Shown: in pieces, positions 16,301 to 23,408 of the stretch
Layout of the letters: every line of letters begins with the position of its first letter
Numbering within the stretch: position 1 is the stretch's first letter
Assembly (NCBI GenBank): GCA_002435825.1
Contig: DIVL01000006.1
Span: forward strand, 1 to 23,649
DNA: 23,649 nt
From: Anaerolineaceae bacterium UBA6133
GTDB lineage: Bacteria > Chloroflexota > Anaerolineae > Anaerolineales > Anaerolineaceae
Reading direction: 5' to 3'
Made by a program: the position numbers and the translations under genes
Notes under the pieces: generated by a model
Told to the model about the DNA's origin: nothing
What the model saw: only the letters and a program-made list of their open reading frames with translations
Database searches by the model: none

Positions 16301-16948
16301 TCAATTGCTTTCTTTCCGCTTCAAAATAAAAATCGCATAAGTCCGATTTGGTGTAAATACAATATTTTCGATAGAAAAAGAGGATTCCACAAATGCAATC
16401 ACTTCTTTGATCGAGCAAGGATACAAGTTCTTGAAGCCGAGGGAATGGAAGAAATTTTCATCAGGGTTATTAACCAGTACCGTAAGGATAAAATAACTAT
16501 CGTAGTTATTAAGTCCATTATAGACACTTTTTAGAAGTTGATTACGATTTTCAGTATTTAAGTATTCCCAAAGCTCTGTGCACTCAATTATTTTTGGACA
16601 ATTTCCAAAATCTGGAAGCTCAAAACCCCCTGAAGTTAATTCCATTTTATACGTACTAAGGTTGACTTTCTTTCCAGTTTTTTGTGAGTTTGCGTTTGCA
16701 AGAACAAGGTTTGACCTAGAAAGCGCTTTATCCGAAATATCGATATTAATTAACAACAGTGAATTATCCTCAGTTTGAAAAATAGCTTCAATAGGAACTA
16801 CACAACTTCCGCCAGCTAGAGAAATAATGGTTTTTATTTTTTCCGTATTAATTAATGAACATAAAATATCGACAAGCAAATACCTTCTCTGTAATGATCC
16901 ATTTGCAATCTCAATATTGTCAAGAATAGCAAACACTTTTTCGTCCAT
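16301..16948 (-). CDS. Putative SAM-dependent methyltransferase-like protein, AT-rich
   Basis: A 215-residue frame, visibly richer in A/T than all its neighbours. Residues ~38-50 ('IKTIISLAGGSCVVP') and ~66-76 ('LINIDISDKAL') look like motif I and the following acidic strand of class I methyltransferases. 'CPKIIECTELWEYLN' and 'YFILTVLVNNP' fit the later strands, and the end 'TYAIFILKRK' fits the last strand. The substrate is unknown. The ATG has no obvious SD. It lies a few bases inside the point where the secreted-protein reading frame is lost, so the N-terminus may be truncated or the gene may be driven by the upstream promoter at 17468. It could be passenger DNA carried in with the IS3 element. 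Confidence 0.5.
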   Translation of the reverse strand: MDEKVFAILDNIEIANGSLQRRYLLVDILCSLINTEKIKTIISLAGGSCVVPIEAIFQTEDNSLLLINIDISDKALSRSNLVLANANSQKTGKKVNLSTYKMELTSGGFELPDFGNCPKIIECTELWEYLNTENRNQLLKSVYNGLNNYDSYFILTVLVNNPDENFFHSLGFKNLYPCSIKEVIAFVESSFSIENIVFTPNRTYAIFILKRKESN

Positions 16949-16954
16949 TCCAAA

Positions 16955-17432
16955 TCGCGGTAACGCTGGTTGGCAAGGTATCGCCTGTGATGTTCACAAT
17001 ATTGCTGGCAGGGAGCAACGCCATGCCAGCGTTGGCGCTGTAATCGTTGGTATCGAAGGTGAAGGTCACGGACTGATCAGCAGCGCTTGTGGTGAACCAG
17101 GAATTGGATGATGGATAGGCAAGCCCCCAGTTGCCGCACTCTACAGCCTTCCAGCCGGAAGTGCCTGCAGTTGGGATCGCTATCGCCAGGGAATAGACCC
17201 CATCGTCAGCAATCAGGTCGCCATTGGTGCCGTCATCGAGCATGTGGTCGAGGTTGTTGTTCCAACCGTTCATGTCCCCGGCGACACACCACTCAACTGC
17301 TGCCAGTTGGTTGGCGGTTTGAGGTGGGTTTTGGATAAATTCGGGGGTAGGTGCCTGCGCCAGGCTGGCCGCAGGGCTGAGGAAAAGTGAGAGTGCCATA
17401 AAGATGGCAAGAGATAAGCGAATGGCTTTCAT
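16955..17432 (-). pseudogene. N-terminal fragment of a secreted amylase/pullulanase-like protein
   Basis: It starts at ATG 17432 with SD AAGGGTG. A signal peptide 'MKAIRLSLAIFMALSLFLSP' with likely cleavage after 'SLAQA' is followed by one beta-sandwich domain: 'AGDMNGWNNNLDHMLDDGT', 'NGDLIADDGVYSL', 'VECGNWGLAYPSSNSWFTT' and 'VTFTFDTNDYS'. This type of 'NGWN...DDGxxGD' module is found ahead of the catalytic domain in secreted alpha-glucan-acting enzymes. The sequence continues 'NITGDTLPTSVTA' as if entering a second module, then becomes unrelated and ends at a stop at 16920. No catalytic domain remains. The fragment is still under a good promoter. Confidence 0.6.
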
Positions 17433-17439
17433 TTCACCC

Positions 17440-17497
17440 TTTCTACTATAGTGAATGTGATGCATAAATTATAGTAGAAAAGGTGAACAAAATTCAA
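17440..17497 (-). promoter_or_regulatory. Promoter with overlapping 11-bp inverted repeat for the secreted protein
   Basis: On the minus strand TTGAAT (17492-17497), an 18-base spacer and a perfect TATAAT (17468-17473) form a sigma-70 promoter. An exact inverted repeat, TTTCTACTATA (17470-17480 on the minus strand) and TATAGTAGAAA (17440-17450), spans the -10 box and the leader with a 19-base gap. It could be an operator or a 5' stem-loop. Confidence 0.65.
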
Positions 17498-17612
17498 TAC
17501 ATCATTCTGGGTTTTTGTGAATTGAGACCTATCTGATCCTTTAGGCTGTCGGGATGGAATCATTGGTAGATTTATTCATCTAAGATTCAAGCAAGCATGA
17601 TTACGGAATCTC

Positions 17613-18590
17613 TTATTTGCTCCGGGAAAGATTGCCCATTACCATGCCAATTTGCTGGATAATGTCTGAAGGCAGGGTGGCGGCGGCGTGACCGACCTCA
17701 ACCAGCGCCAATTCAGCCGCGCGGGCGTGCAGCCAGACCGCCAGCTTAGCAGCGTCGAAGGGGGAGAGCCCTTGCGCGAGCAGACCAACGATTAAGCCAG
17801 CCAAAACGTCGCCTGAGCCGCCGTGCGCCAGGACCGAGTTGGCAAAGGGCAGAACGCGGCAATCCCCCTCAGGCGAGACTACCAGCGTGTGGGGTCCCTT
17901 CAGGATCAGGACATGCCCCCAATCCTGCGCGCAGGTGACGGCAAGCTCGTGGCGGTTGGTGTGGATCTCACGCAATGGGAGCCCCGTCAGGCGGGAAAAT
18001 TCCATCTCATGTGGGGTCAGAACAACGCGATTTGGCAGGAGACTCTGCCAATTGGGCTGCCGGCTCAGGATGTTTAGCGCGTCCGCATCCACCACCAGGG
18101 GCAGGTCGGGCGCGTGTTCACGCAAGTGTTCCAGCAAGCCGAGCAGGAAAGCCTGCGTGCCTTCCGTTTGGTTTAAACCCGGACCCACCAAAACGGCGTC
18201 TTTGCCCTCTGTAGGGAAAAGGCCTGCCTTTTCCTCTGACGTTTGGACTGCCTTTTCCTCTGACGCCTGTCCTGCCTCTTTCTCTTCCACGCAGGCTGAA
18301 TGCCCCTCCGCGGTGACAGCGCCATCTTTCTCGGGCAGCAGGAGCCAGATCGCTTCAGAAATACTTGCAGCGAGCGGAGCGTGGATGCTTTCCGGGATAG
18401 CCGCGTAAACCAGCCCAACGCCGCTGCGCAATGCTGCCTGGATGGCAAGACCTGCCGCCCCCGTATATTTGCGCGAGCCAGCCACCACCAATGCCTTGCC
18501 GAAGGTGCCTTTAAAGGAGTCATCCGGGCGCAGTGGCATCAGTGAGCTCGCTAATTCGGGTGTAATAGGGGTGGCAGAGTAGTTTTCCAT
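17613..18590 (-). CDS. nnrD: ADP/ATP-dependent NAD(P)H-hydrate dehydratase
   Basis: A 325-residue cytoplasmic enzyme of the YjeF C-terminal/ribokinase-like fold that repairs hydrated NADH and NADPH. Visible motifs are 'GKALVVAGSRKYTGAAGLA' (31-49), 'VLVGPGL' (133-139), 'LPLVVDADALNIL' (163-175), 'LTPHEMEFSRLTG' (191-203), 'LILKGPHTLVV' and the catalytic 'AHGGSGDVLAGLI' (255-267, D261). The NnrE epimerase domain that is often fused at the N-terminus is absent. Residues ~103-126 are an extra charged segment made of an imperfect 8-residue repeat (EAGQASEE, KAVQTSEE). No strong SD precedes the ATG. It stands alone on the minus strand. Confidence 0.92.
   Translation of the reverse strand: MENYSATPITPELASSLMPLRPDDSFKGTFGKALVVAGSRKYTGAAGLAIQAALRSGVGLVYAAIPESIHAPLAASISEAIWLLLPEKDGAVTAEGHSACVEEKEAGQASEEKAVQTSEEKAGLFPTEGKDAVLVGPGLNQTEGTQAFLLGLLEHLREHAPDLPLVVDADALNILSRQPNWQSLLPNRVVLTPHEMEFSRLTGLPLREIHTNRHELAVTCAQDWGHVLILKGPHTLVVSPEGDCRVLPFANSVLAHGGSGDVLAGLIVGLLAQGLSPFDAAKLAVWLHARAAELALVEVGHAAATLPSDIIQQIGMVMGNLSRSK
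18224..18265 (-). repeat. 24-bp tandem repeat inside nnrD
   Basis: 'ctgccttttcctctgacg' at 18224-18241 recurs exactly at 18248-18265 (period 24), and a third, degenerate unit follows to ~18289. The period is a multiple of three, so it encodes an 8-residue repeat without breaking the frame. Confidence 0.85.
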
Positions 18591-18609
18591 TGTAAATAAT
18601 TGTACCAGT

Positions 18610-18716
18610 CGTAGGTCAGGTTGCGCAATTCAACCTGACGTCGGAAACCTATCCTAGATGAGGATTTTTTTGCCAACATTCTTGATGTCAGGTTCAACGG
18701 AAGAACCTGACCTACG
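18610..18716. repeat. Nested inverted-repeat element
   Basis: Outer arms CGTAGGTCAGGTT (18610-18622) and AACCTGACCTACG (18704-18716) pair exactly. Inner units AACCTGAC (18632-18639) and GTCAGGTT (18687-18694) also pair, and each side can form its own local hairpin. No coding potential. It lies between the nnrD and MFS genes. Confidence 0.8.
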
Positions 18717-18738
18717 CGTAGTGTCATCAGTCTCGGTC

Positions 18739-18763
18739 GTCAGGTTGCGCAGCCTGCCCCGTG
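18739..18763 (+). repeat. Dispersed 25-bp repeat, copy 1
   Basis: The 25 bases beginning 'gtcaggttgcgcagcctg' and ending 'ccccgtg' are identical at 20669-20693. 'gcgggctcactccgac' follows shortly after here and also recurs at 20457-20471. These form a composite intergenic repeat family. Confidence 0.8.
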
Positions 18764-18846
18764 CTTTTTGTGCGGGCTCACTCCGACGCCCACATTATTG
18801 GCGGAGTGCGCAAACCCTGTCAGCAGCACTACGAGGAAAGGTGAGG

Positions 18847-20076
18847 CTAAATGATACCTATTGCTGATTCTTCCCGAGTTTTTTGGTTGCCCTGGATGCT
18901 CGCCATGAACAACACAAGCATAAGCAGGCTTACACCGGCTATGGTCAACCAAATCATTGTGACGTTGGGCACCTTCTCAAGCAGCGTGGTAATAAAGGGA
19001 ATGCCGGTTGCGACTCCAAGACTGTTGATAAATTGAACCCCGCCAAAGCGCTTGCTGTATTGCTGCTTTCCGAAGAAGTAATTGGTCATCCAGGTCACTG
19101 AAACCGTGCCCATTGCGATTCCAATACCGAAAGTGACCAGCATCAGCACCAGAAACGGCAAAGATTTGATAAATATCAAAAATACACAGGTAAGGGTCAT
19201 CAGCAGACCCGCAATGAGAGTGGCGGTTTTTGTGCCCACCCGGTCATATAGAATTCCAAGGACGAATTTTCCCAGCACCATCGAAGCAGCATACGCAGAT
19301 GCTACTATAGAAATTTTTCCAACGGAAAAGCCAAGATCGTTCATATAGATGGGCAGGTTAAAAAGGGTTCCTGCTCCGGTGAAGCCTGAAAGAAATGCTG
19401 CCGCGAGAAAAGCCAGAAACCAGATGGGCAAGCGAGGGCGCGATTTGCCAGTTGGCTCAGATTTGTTAGCTTTCATGGGTGCTTTCTGGATCTCGTCCCG
19501 CACCAGGTGGGTGACGATCAGGGCTGATGGCAGCGCTATCGCCAGAAGAATTATTCCCAATAACATGTATCCTGTTCGCCAGCTCTGTGTATTGATGAGC
19601 GTGTTTATCAGCGGATTGAGCAGCATTGGTCCCACGCCACTGCCGGCGAGAGCGATGCTCAGGGCAGAACCAGTATTCCTGGAGAAATGACGGGTGATGA
19701 TGGTGGAGACGGGAATAATCGAGATCCCGCCAAATAAGAAGCCAATTAACCCTGCCAACAGGTAAAAATGCAGCAGCGTCTGGGCAGCCTGGAGACCGAA
19801 ATAACAACTGCCCGCCGCAGCAATGCCAATAAGCATCGGTTTTTGAATGCCAGTTTTTGTATACAGAAAGCCCCAGAATAAAGCCGCAAACATGGAAGAA
19901 AGGGAAGTGATTGTGCCTGTCAGGGCGAAGGTAGCGCGGCTGACGCCCAGGTCAGCAGCAACAACCGGGTAGAAAATGCTTGCCACATTCATGATGATGC
20001 CCATGGTGCTTGCCATGATCAGTACGCAACCGATCAATATGGCGAGGTCTTTGGCCCTGCTGGACGGAGGATTCAT
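18847..20076 (-). CDS. MFS transporter, OFA/monocarboxylate-like
   Basis: A 409-residue inner-membrane transporter with about 12 helices. The N-terminal half begins 'LAILIGCVLIMASTMGIIMN' and has a degenerate loop-2 motif 'FWGFLYTKTGIQKPML'. A central cytoplasmic loop is Lys/Arg-rich (~195-220). The second half includes the conserved 'GKFVLGILYDRVGTK' loop and 'FGGVQFINSLGVATGIP'. The layout resembles the oxalate/formate antiporter and monocarboxylate groups ('NVASIFYPVVAADLGVSRA'). The substrate is unknown. The SD is weak. It is unrelated to the decayed MFS fragment at 5416. Confidence 0.88.
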   Translation of the reverse strand: MNPPSSRAKDLAILIGCVLIMASTMGIIMNVASIFYPVVAADLGVSRATFALTGTITSLSSMFAALFWGFLYTKTGIQKPMLIGIAAAGSCYFGLQAAQTLLHFYLLAGLIGFLFGGISIIPVSTIITRHFSRNTGSALSIALAGSGVGPMLLNPLINTLINTQSWRTGYMLLGIILLAIALPSALIVTHLVRDEIQKAPMKANKSEPTGKSRPRLPIWFLAFLAAAFLSGFTGAGTLFNLPIYMNDLGFSVGKISIVASAYAASMVLGKFVLGILYDRVGTKTATLIAGLLMTLTCVFLIFIKSLPFLVLMLVTFGIGIAMGTVSVTWMTNYFFGKQQYSKRFGGVQFINSLGVATGIPFITTLLEKVPNVTMIWLTIAGVSLLMLVLFMASIQGNQKTREESAIGII

Positions 20077-20219
20077 TCTGTCAATTGTAAACGATGTAAA
20101 GGCTCCTGACGGGAATCAGGCGGAATTATGTAATCCTCCACTTACCGAACTGTCGCTGATAGGATCATAACAAATGGAATGACACATCGTAGCCCTGAAC
20201 CAGCTTATGATAAAACCTT

Positions 20220-20362
20220 ATTGGCGGAGTGGTGGACCCTGGCGGCTGCGCTGCGAGGGCAGGAGAGCACCATTCTGACCTACCAAGACCGTCAATGGCG
20301 AATTGAGGGCACGATACATTCGCCCATCACATCGTTCACGGTGCCCTCAATTTCGCCCTACA
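20220..20362 (+). repeat. 143-bp composite repeat containing palindrome family A (copy 3)
   Basis: Starts 'attggcggagtggtggaccc' and ends with the palindromic element whose arms are TTGAGGGCAC (20303-20312) and GTGCCCTCAA (20341-20350), then 'tttcgccctaca'. The whole unit recurs at 20516-20653 with few substitutions and a 5-base deletion. Confidence 0.9.
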
Positions 20363-20409
20363 AAGGACATAAACATCGGAAGATCAAGCCCGTCTGTTTA
20401 TCTGTGTAG

Positions 20410-20471
20410 GTCGGAATGAGACCGCCTTGTATCCTTTGATATATTTACACCTTTAGCGGGCTCACTCCGAC
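20410..20471. repeat. Inverted repeat GTCGGAATGAG / CTCACTCCGAC
   Basis: Arms at 20410-20420 and 20461-20471 pair with one mismatch around a 40-base centre. The right arm with its 'gcggg' prefix also occurs near 18772, linking the two intergenic repeat blocks. Confidence 0.65.
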
Positions 20472-20515
20472 GATTCCTTTTGGATCGATCTTACATTTCA
20501 TCATTGAATGTGTTA

Positions 20516-20653
20516 ATTGGCGGAGTAGTGGACCCTGGCGGCTGCGCTGCGAGGGCAGGAAAGCACCATTCCGCCAAGACCGTCAATGGCGAATTGAGGG
20601 CACGATACATTCGCACATCACATCGTTCACGGTGCCCTCAATTTCGCCCTACA
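20516..20653 (+). repeat. 138-bp composite repeat containing palindrome family A (copy 4)
   Basis: Direct repeat of 20220-20362. The palindrome arms are TTGAGGGCAC (20594-20603) and GTGCCCTCAA (20632-20641). The two units are 153 bases apart and suggest a recent local duplication. Confidence 0.9.
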
Positions 20654-20668
20654 TCTATCGAGTTGTAG

Positions 20669-20693
20669 GTCAGGTTGCGCAGCCTGCCCCGTG
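20669..20693 (+). repeat. Dispersed 25-bp repeat, copy 2
   Basis: Identical to 18739-18763. It begins 16 bases after palindrome family A copy 4. The stretch 20694-20881, upstream of the ATPase operon, shows another 'tgctcactccgacgat' at ~20820 but no convincing promoter. Confidence 0.8.
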
Positions 20694-20881
20694 TATTTTT
20701 GCGTGGTACAACCTGATAGTAGAAGCCTGTCTTTGTTGAGAACCTTATTTGCCACCAGTCGTAAGGTCAGCTTCAACCCCATTCGTTTTGCTCAAGGGCA
20801 GGTAGAAGAATCTGACTACGTGCTCACTCCGACGATACTTCTGGACCGATGGCTAACATTCGCGATTAGAAGCGACGATAC

Positions 20882-22447
20882 ATGACTTTTGACTTTTACA
20901 ATCTTTTCCGGCATAATTACAAGGTGTTGTTTCCCGGTCAGGGCTCTGACCTTTCAAGTGCCAAGTTAGAAATAGGAAAGCCTGTGCAATCTGAGAATAC
21001 TGAAAACAAAAATCCAGGGGTGATCATCCGTTTAGTCGGTGTAGTGGTTGACGTTGAATTTGGCTCGGGAGATCTGCCCTCCATCTATAACGCCCTGTTG
21101 GTTAAGCGCAAGCAAGAGGGCGACCTGATCCTTGAGATCCAAGAGCATGTAGGCACCAACGTGGTGCGCGCCATTGCCATGGGCAGCACAGCCGGGCTCA
21201 GACGCGGCATGCCCGTCATCGACCTCGGGGAGCCGATCACGGTTCCCATTGGCAGGGAAACCCTGGGGCGACTATTCAATATCCTTGGCGAGCCTATCGA
21301 CGACCGGGGGGTTTTTGAACCAAAAACTTTCGCCCCAATTCACCGCAAACCGCCGGCAATCCGCGACCAGGTACTTTCAACCGAAAAAATTGTGACCGGC
21401 ATCAAAGCCATCGACCTCCTGACGCCGTACCCCAAGGGAGGCAAGGTGGGTCTGTTTGGTGGGGCGGGTGTTGGCAAGACCGTCCTGATGCTGGAGTTGA
21501 TGAATAACACCATCACCAAGAGCTCCGGCATCGTGCTTTTTGCCGGTGTGGGCGAACGCAGCCGTGAGGGAAACGACATGTGGCTGGAAATGAACGCTTC
21601 CGGCTTGATCGATTCAGCCATCCTGGCATTTGGACAGATGAACGAACCGCCCGGAGCGCGCATGCGCATCCCCTTCACCGCCCTGACGATGGCAGAATAC
21701 TTCCGCGACGAAGAAAACCGCCCGGTGCTTATCTTTATCGACAATATCTATCGCTTTATCCAGGCGGGCTCCGAAGTTTCGGCGCTTTTAGGGCGATTGC
21801 CGAGTGAGATGGGCTATCAGAGCACGCTCGAATCTGAGATGGGCATGTTGCAGGAACGCATCACTTCCACCAGCAGCGGTAGTATCACCTCTGTTCAGGC
21901 AGTCTACATCCCCGCTGACGATGTGACCGATCCGGCAGTGGCAGCAACCTTCTCGCACCTGGACGCCATTACGGTGCTTTCGCGCCGGCTTGTTTCGCTG
22001 GGGCTCTACCCCGCTATCGACCCGCTGCAATCCAGTTCGAATTTACTGGCACCTGAGAAAGTAGGAAACGAACATTACAACGTAGCCATGCAGGTCAGGT
22101 CAACCCTGGCACGCTATGAAGAACTGCAGGACCTGATCGCCATCCTCGGTATGGAAGAGCTTTCCCTTGAGGACCAGCAAATTGTGATCCGAGCCCGCAG
22201 GGTGCAGCGTTTTCTGACGCAGCCATTTATTGTGGCCGAAGCATTTTCGGGCAAACCGGGCGTGTTTGTACCAATTGAGGAGACTTTGCGTGGCTTCAAA
22301 GAGATCCTGGAAGGAAAATATGATGACCTGCCTGAGCAGGCTTTTTACATGACCGGCACGATTGCGGACGTCTTGCGGCAAGCCCAGGAAATGGAATCGG
22401 TCGAGGAAATCCTCAGCCCGGAGGAAGCCGATGAGCCCGCAATCTGA
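20882..22447 (+). CDS. atpD: N-type F-ATPase subunit beta
   Basis: The catalytic beta subunit of a rotary ATPase, first gene of an N-ATPase-type operon (atpD-C-Q-R-B...). Motifs: 'GGAGVGKT' P-loop (193-200), 'GVGERSREGND' with the catalytic Glu (E225), Walker B 'VLIFIDN' (282-288) and 'ALLGRLPSEMGYQ'. The lever segment is 'DDLPEQAFYM', where conventional F-ATPases have DELSEED. The frame from ATG 20882 gives 521 residues, but the first ~45 precede the normal start of the beta barrel ('GVIIRLVGVVVDVEF') and have no SD. An in-frame GTG at 20984 with AGGAAAG just upstream gives 487 residues and is the more likely start. The alpha subunit lies beyond the window. Confidence 0.95.
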   Translation: MTFDFYNLFRHNYKVLFPGQGSDLSSAKLEIGKPVQSENTENKNPGVIIRLVGVVVDVEFGSGDLPSIYNALLVKRKQEGDLILEIQEHVGTNVVRAIAMGSTAGLRRGMPVIDLGEPITVPIGRETLGRLFNILGEPIDDRGVFEPKTFAPIHRKPPAIRDQVLSTEKIVTGIKAIDLLTPYPKGGKVGLFGGAGVGKTVLMLELMNNTITKSSGIVLFAGVGERSREGNDMWLEMNASGLIDSAILAFGQMNEPPGARMRIPFTALTMAEYFRDEENRPVLIFIDNIYRFIQAGSEVSALLGRLPSEMGYQSTLESEMGMLQERITSTSSGSITSVQAVYIPADDVTDPAVAATFSHLDAITVLSRRLVSLGLYPAIDPLQSSSNLLAPEKVGNEHYNVAMQVRSTLARYEELQDLIAILGMEELSLEDQQIVIRARRVQRFLTQPFIVAEAFSGKPGVFVPIEETLRGFKEILEGKYDDLPEQAFYMTGTIADVLRQAQEMESVEEILSPEEADEPAI

Positions 22448-22703
22448 TCCCGAAAAACTGCTCAAAATCCAGGTGCTCAGCCTGGGTTCGGGCGGATTGG
22501 AACTGGAGCAAGTTGAAGGATTGCAGGTGCGGCTCAAGGATGGATCCTGGCTGGGAATTCGCCCCGGGCATGCAGCCATGATTGCTGCCACCGGTGATGG
22601 TGAGCTAAAGTACAGGAAGGATAGTCAGGATCAAGTTGTTTCGGTCAAAGCTGGCATATTGACCCTGGCTGATAACCTGGTCAGCATATTAACAACCCAT
22701 TGA
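22431..22703 (+). CDS. atpC: N-type F-ATPase subunit epsilon, short form
   Basis: A 90-residue protein. ATG 22431 lies inside the end of atpD (17-base overlap), with the SD GGAGGAAG at 22420-22427, so translation is coupled. The sequence matches only the N-terminal beta-sandwich of epsilon: 'LKIQVLSLGSGGLELEQVEG', 'GIRPGHAAMIA', 'VVSVKAGILTLADNLVSIL'. The C-terminal helical hairpin, which inhibits ATP hydrolysis in many F1 enzymes, is absent. It links the gamma subunit to the rotor. Confidence 0.88.
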   Translation: MSPQSDPEKLLKIQVLSLGSGGLELEQVEGLQVRLKDGSWLGIRPGHAAMIAATGDGELKYRKDSQDQVVSVKAGILTLADNLVSILTTH

Positions 22704-22710
22704 GGCTGTG

Positions 22711-23094
22711 ATGGCAGAAAAAGAAAGCCCCAACCTAAGCCAGGATAGCCTGCCTGAACCGTCGAAAGAGGAAAAGGTTACCAGGCGCAGGCGCATGTTT
22801 TCTTCGCGGGACCTGCGCGCGACGACTATCGGCTGGGAAATCGCCATCCCGATTGTTGGCGGTCCCTTGCTTGGTTTTTTCCTGGACCGCCGCTTGGATA
22901 CCAGTCCGCGCTGGACGCTCATTTTGTTGGGTGTGGGAATTTTATCTGCGGTTGCGGCAGTGATCCGTTATGTGAAATATGAATTTTATATAATGAACAA
23001 GGAAGAGAACGAAAAAAGAGCCGCTGAGCTCGAAAAAATGAAGGAATTGATCAAAGAACAAGAACGCAGGCGAAGACAACGTTATGGAAAATGA
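22711..23094 (+). CDS. atpQ: N-ATPase AtpQ (AtpI/AtpZ-like membrane protein)
   Basis: A 127-residue protein. A charged cytoplasmic N-terminus (~1-38) is followed by two membrane helices (~40-59 'IGWEIAIPIVGGPLLGFFLD' and ~68-86 'WTLILLGVGILSAVAAVI'), then a very basic/acidic coiled coil (~97-125). The hairpin of 'GPLLGFFLDRRLDTSP' type is typical of ATPase gene 1/AtpI-like proteins. The ATG (22711) has GAGG five bases upstream; an in-frame GTG at 22708 is less well spaced. The position between atpC and atpR is that of atpQ in known N-ATPase operons. The role is probably in c-ring or cation handling; function by context. Confidence 0.8.
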   Translation: MAEKESPNLSQDSLPEPSKEEKVTRRRRMFSSRDLRATTIGWEIAIPIVGGPLLGFFLDRRLDTSPRWTLILLGVGILSAVAAVIRYVKYEFYIMNKEENEKRAAELEKMKELIKEQERRRRQRYGK

Positions 23095-23404
23095 GGGCGT
23101 GAAAATTATCTGGATCATTTTATGGATCCTGCTCGGCGCGGGCTGGTCTGTGCTTTCTTTCCAATGGCTGCGCAAGAGCGTGGAAGCGATCGAACCCTTG
23201 CCAAACGGGCAGAAGTCGCCTTTTCGGGGACTGATGCTGCGCCGGATCGTCATGTTTCTGCTGCTTGCCCTGCTTCTCTACCTGGCTCTGCGCGCCGAGC
23301 CCCTTGGGGCTATTGCGATGGTGGTTGCTATCACAATCGCTACCTGGGTGCAGGTGATCATTTATAACCAGCGCCTGAACAGCCTGACAGGTCGGAAGGA
23401 GTAG
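23084..23404 (+). CDS. atpR: N-ATPase subunit AtpR
   Basis: A 106-residue protein with three membrane helices (~8-27, 46-66, 70-93). It overlaps the end of atpQ by 11 bases. The 'LRRIVMFLLLALLLYLALRA' segment places arginines at the start of the second helix. AtpR is specific to N-ATPase operons and is proposed to assist the c-ring, which in many N-ATPases is Na+-binding. Identification rests on size, topology and gene order more than on motif. Confidence 0.75.
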   Translation: MENEGVKIIWIILWILLGAGWSVLSFQWLRKSVEAIEPLPNGQKSPFRGLMLRRIVMFLLLALLLYLALRAEPLGAIAMVVAITIATWVQVIIYNQRLNSLTGRKE

Positions 23405-23408
23405 TAAA

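Noticed and set aside
15197..16948. Intact IS3 element with passenger gene
   Set aside because: The transposase has a frameshift and two nonsense codons, and I found no terminal inverted repeats or target-site duplication by eye.
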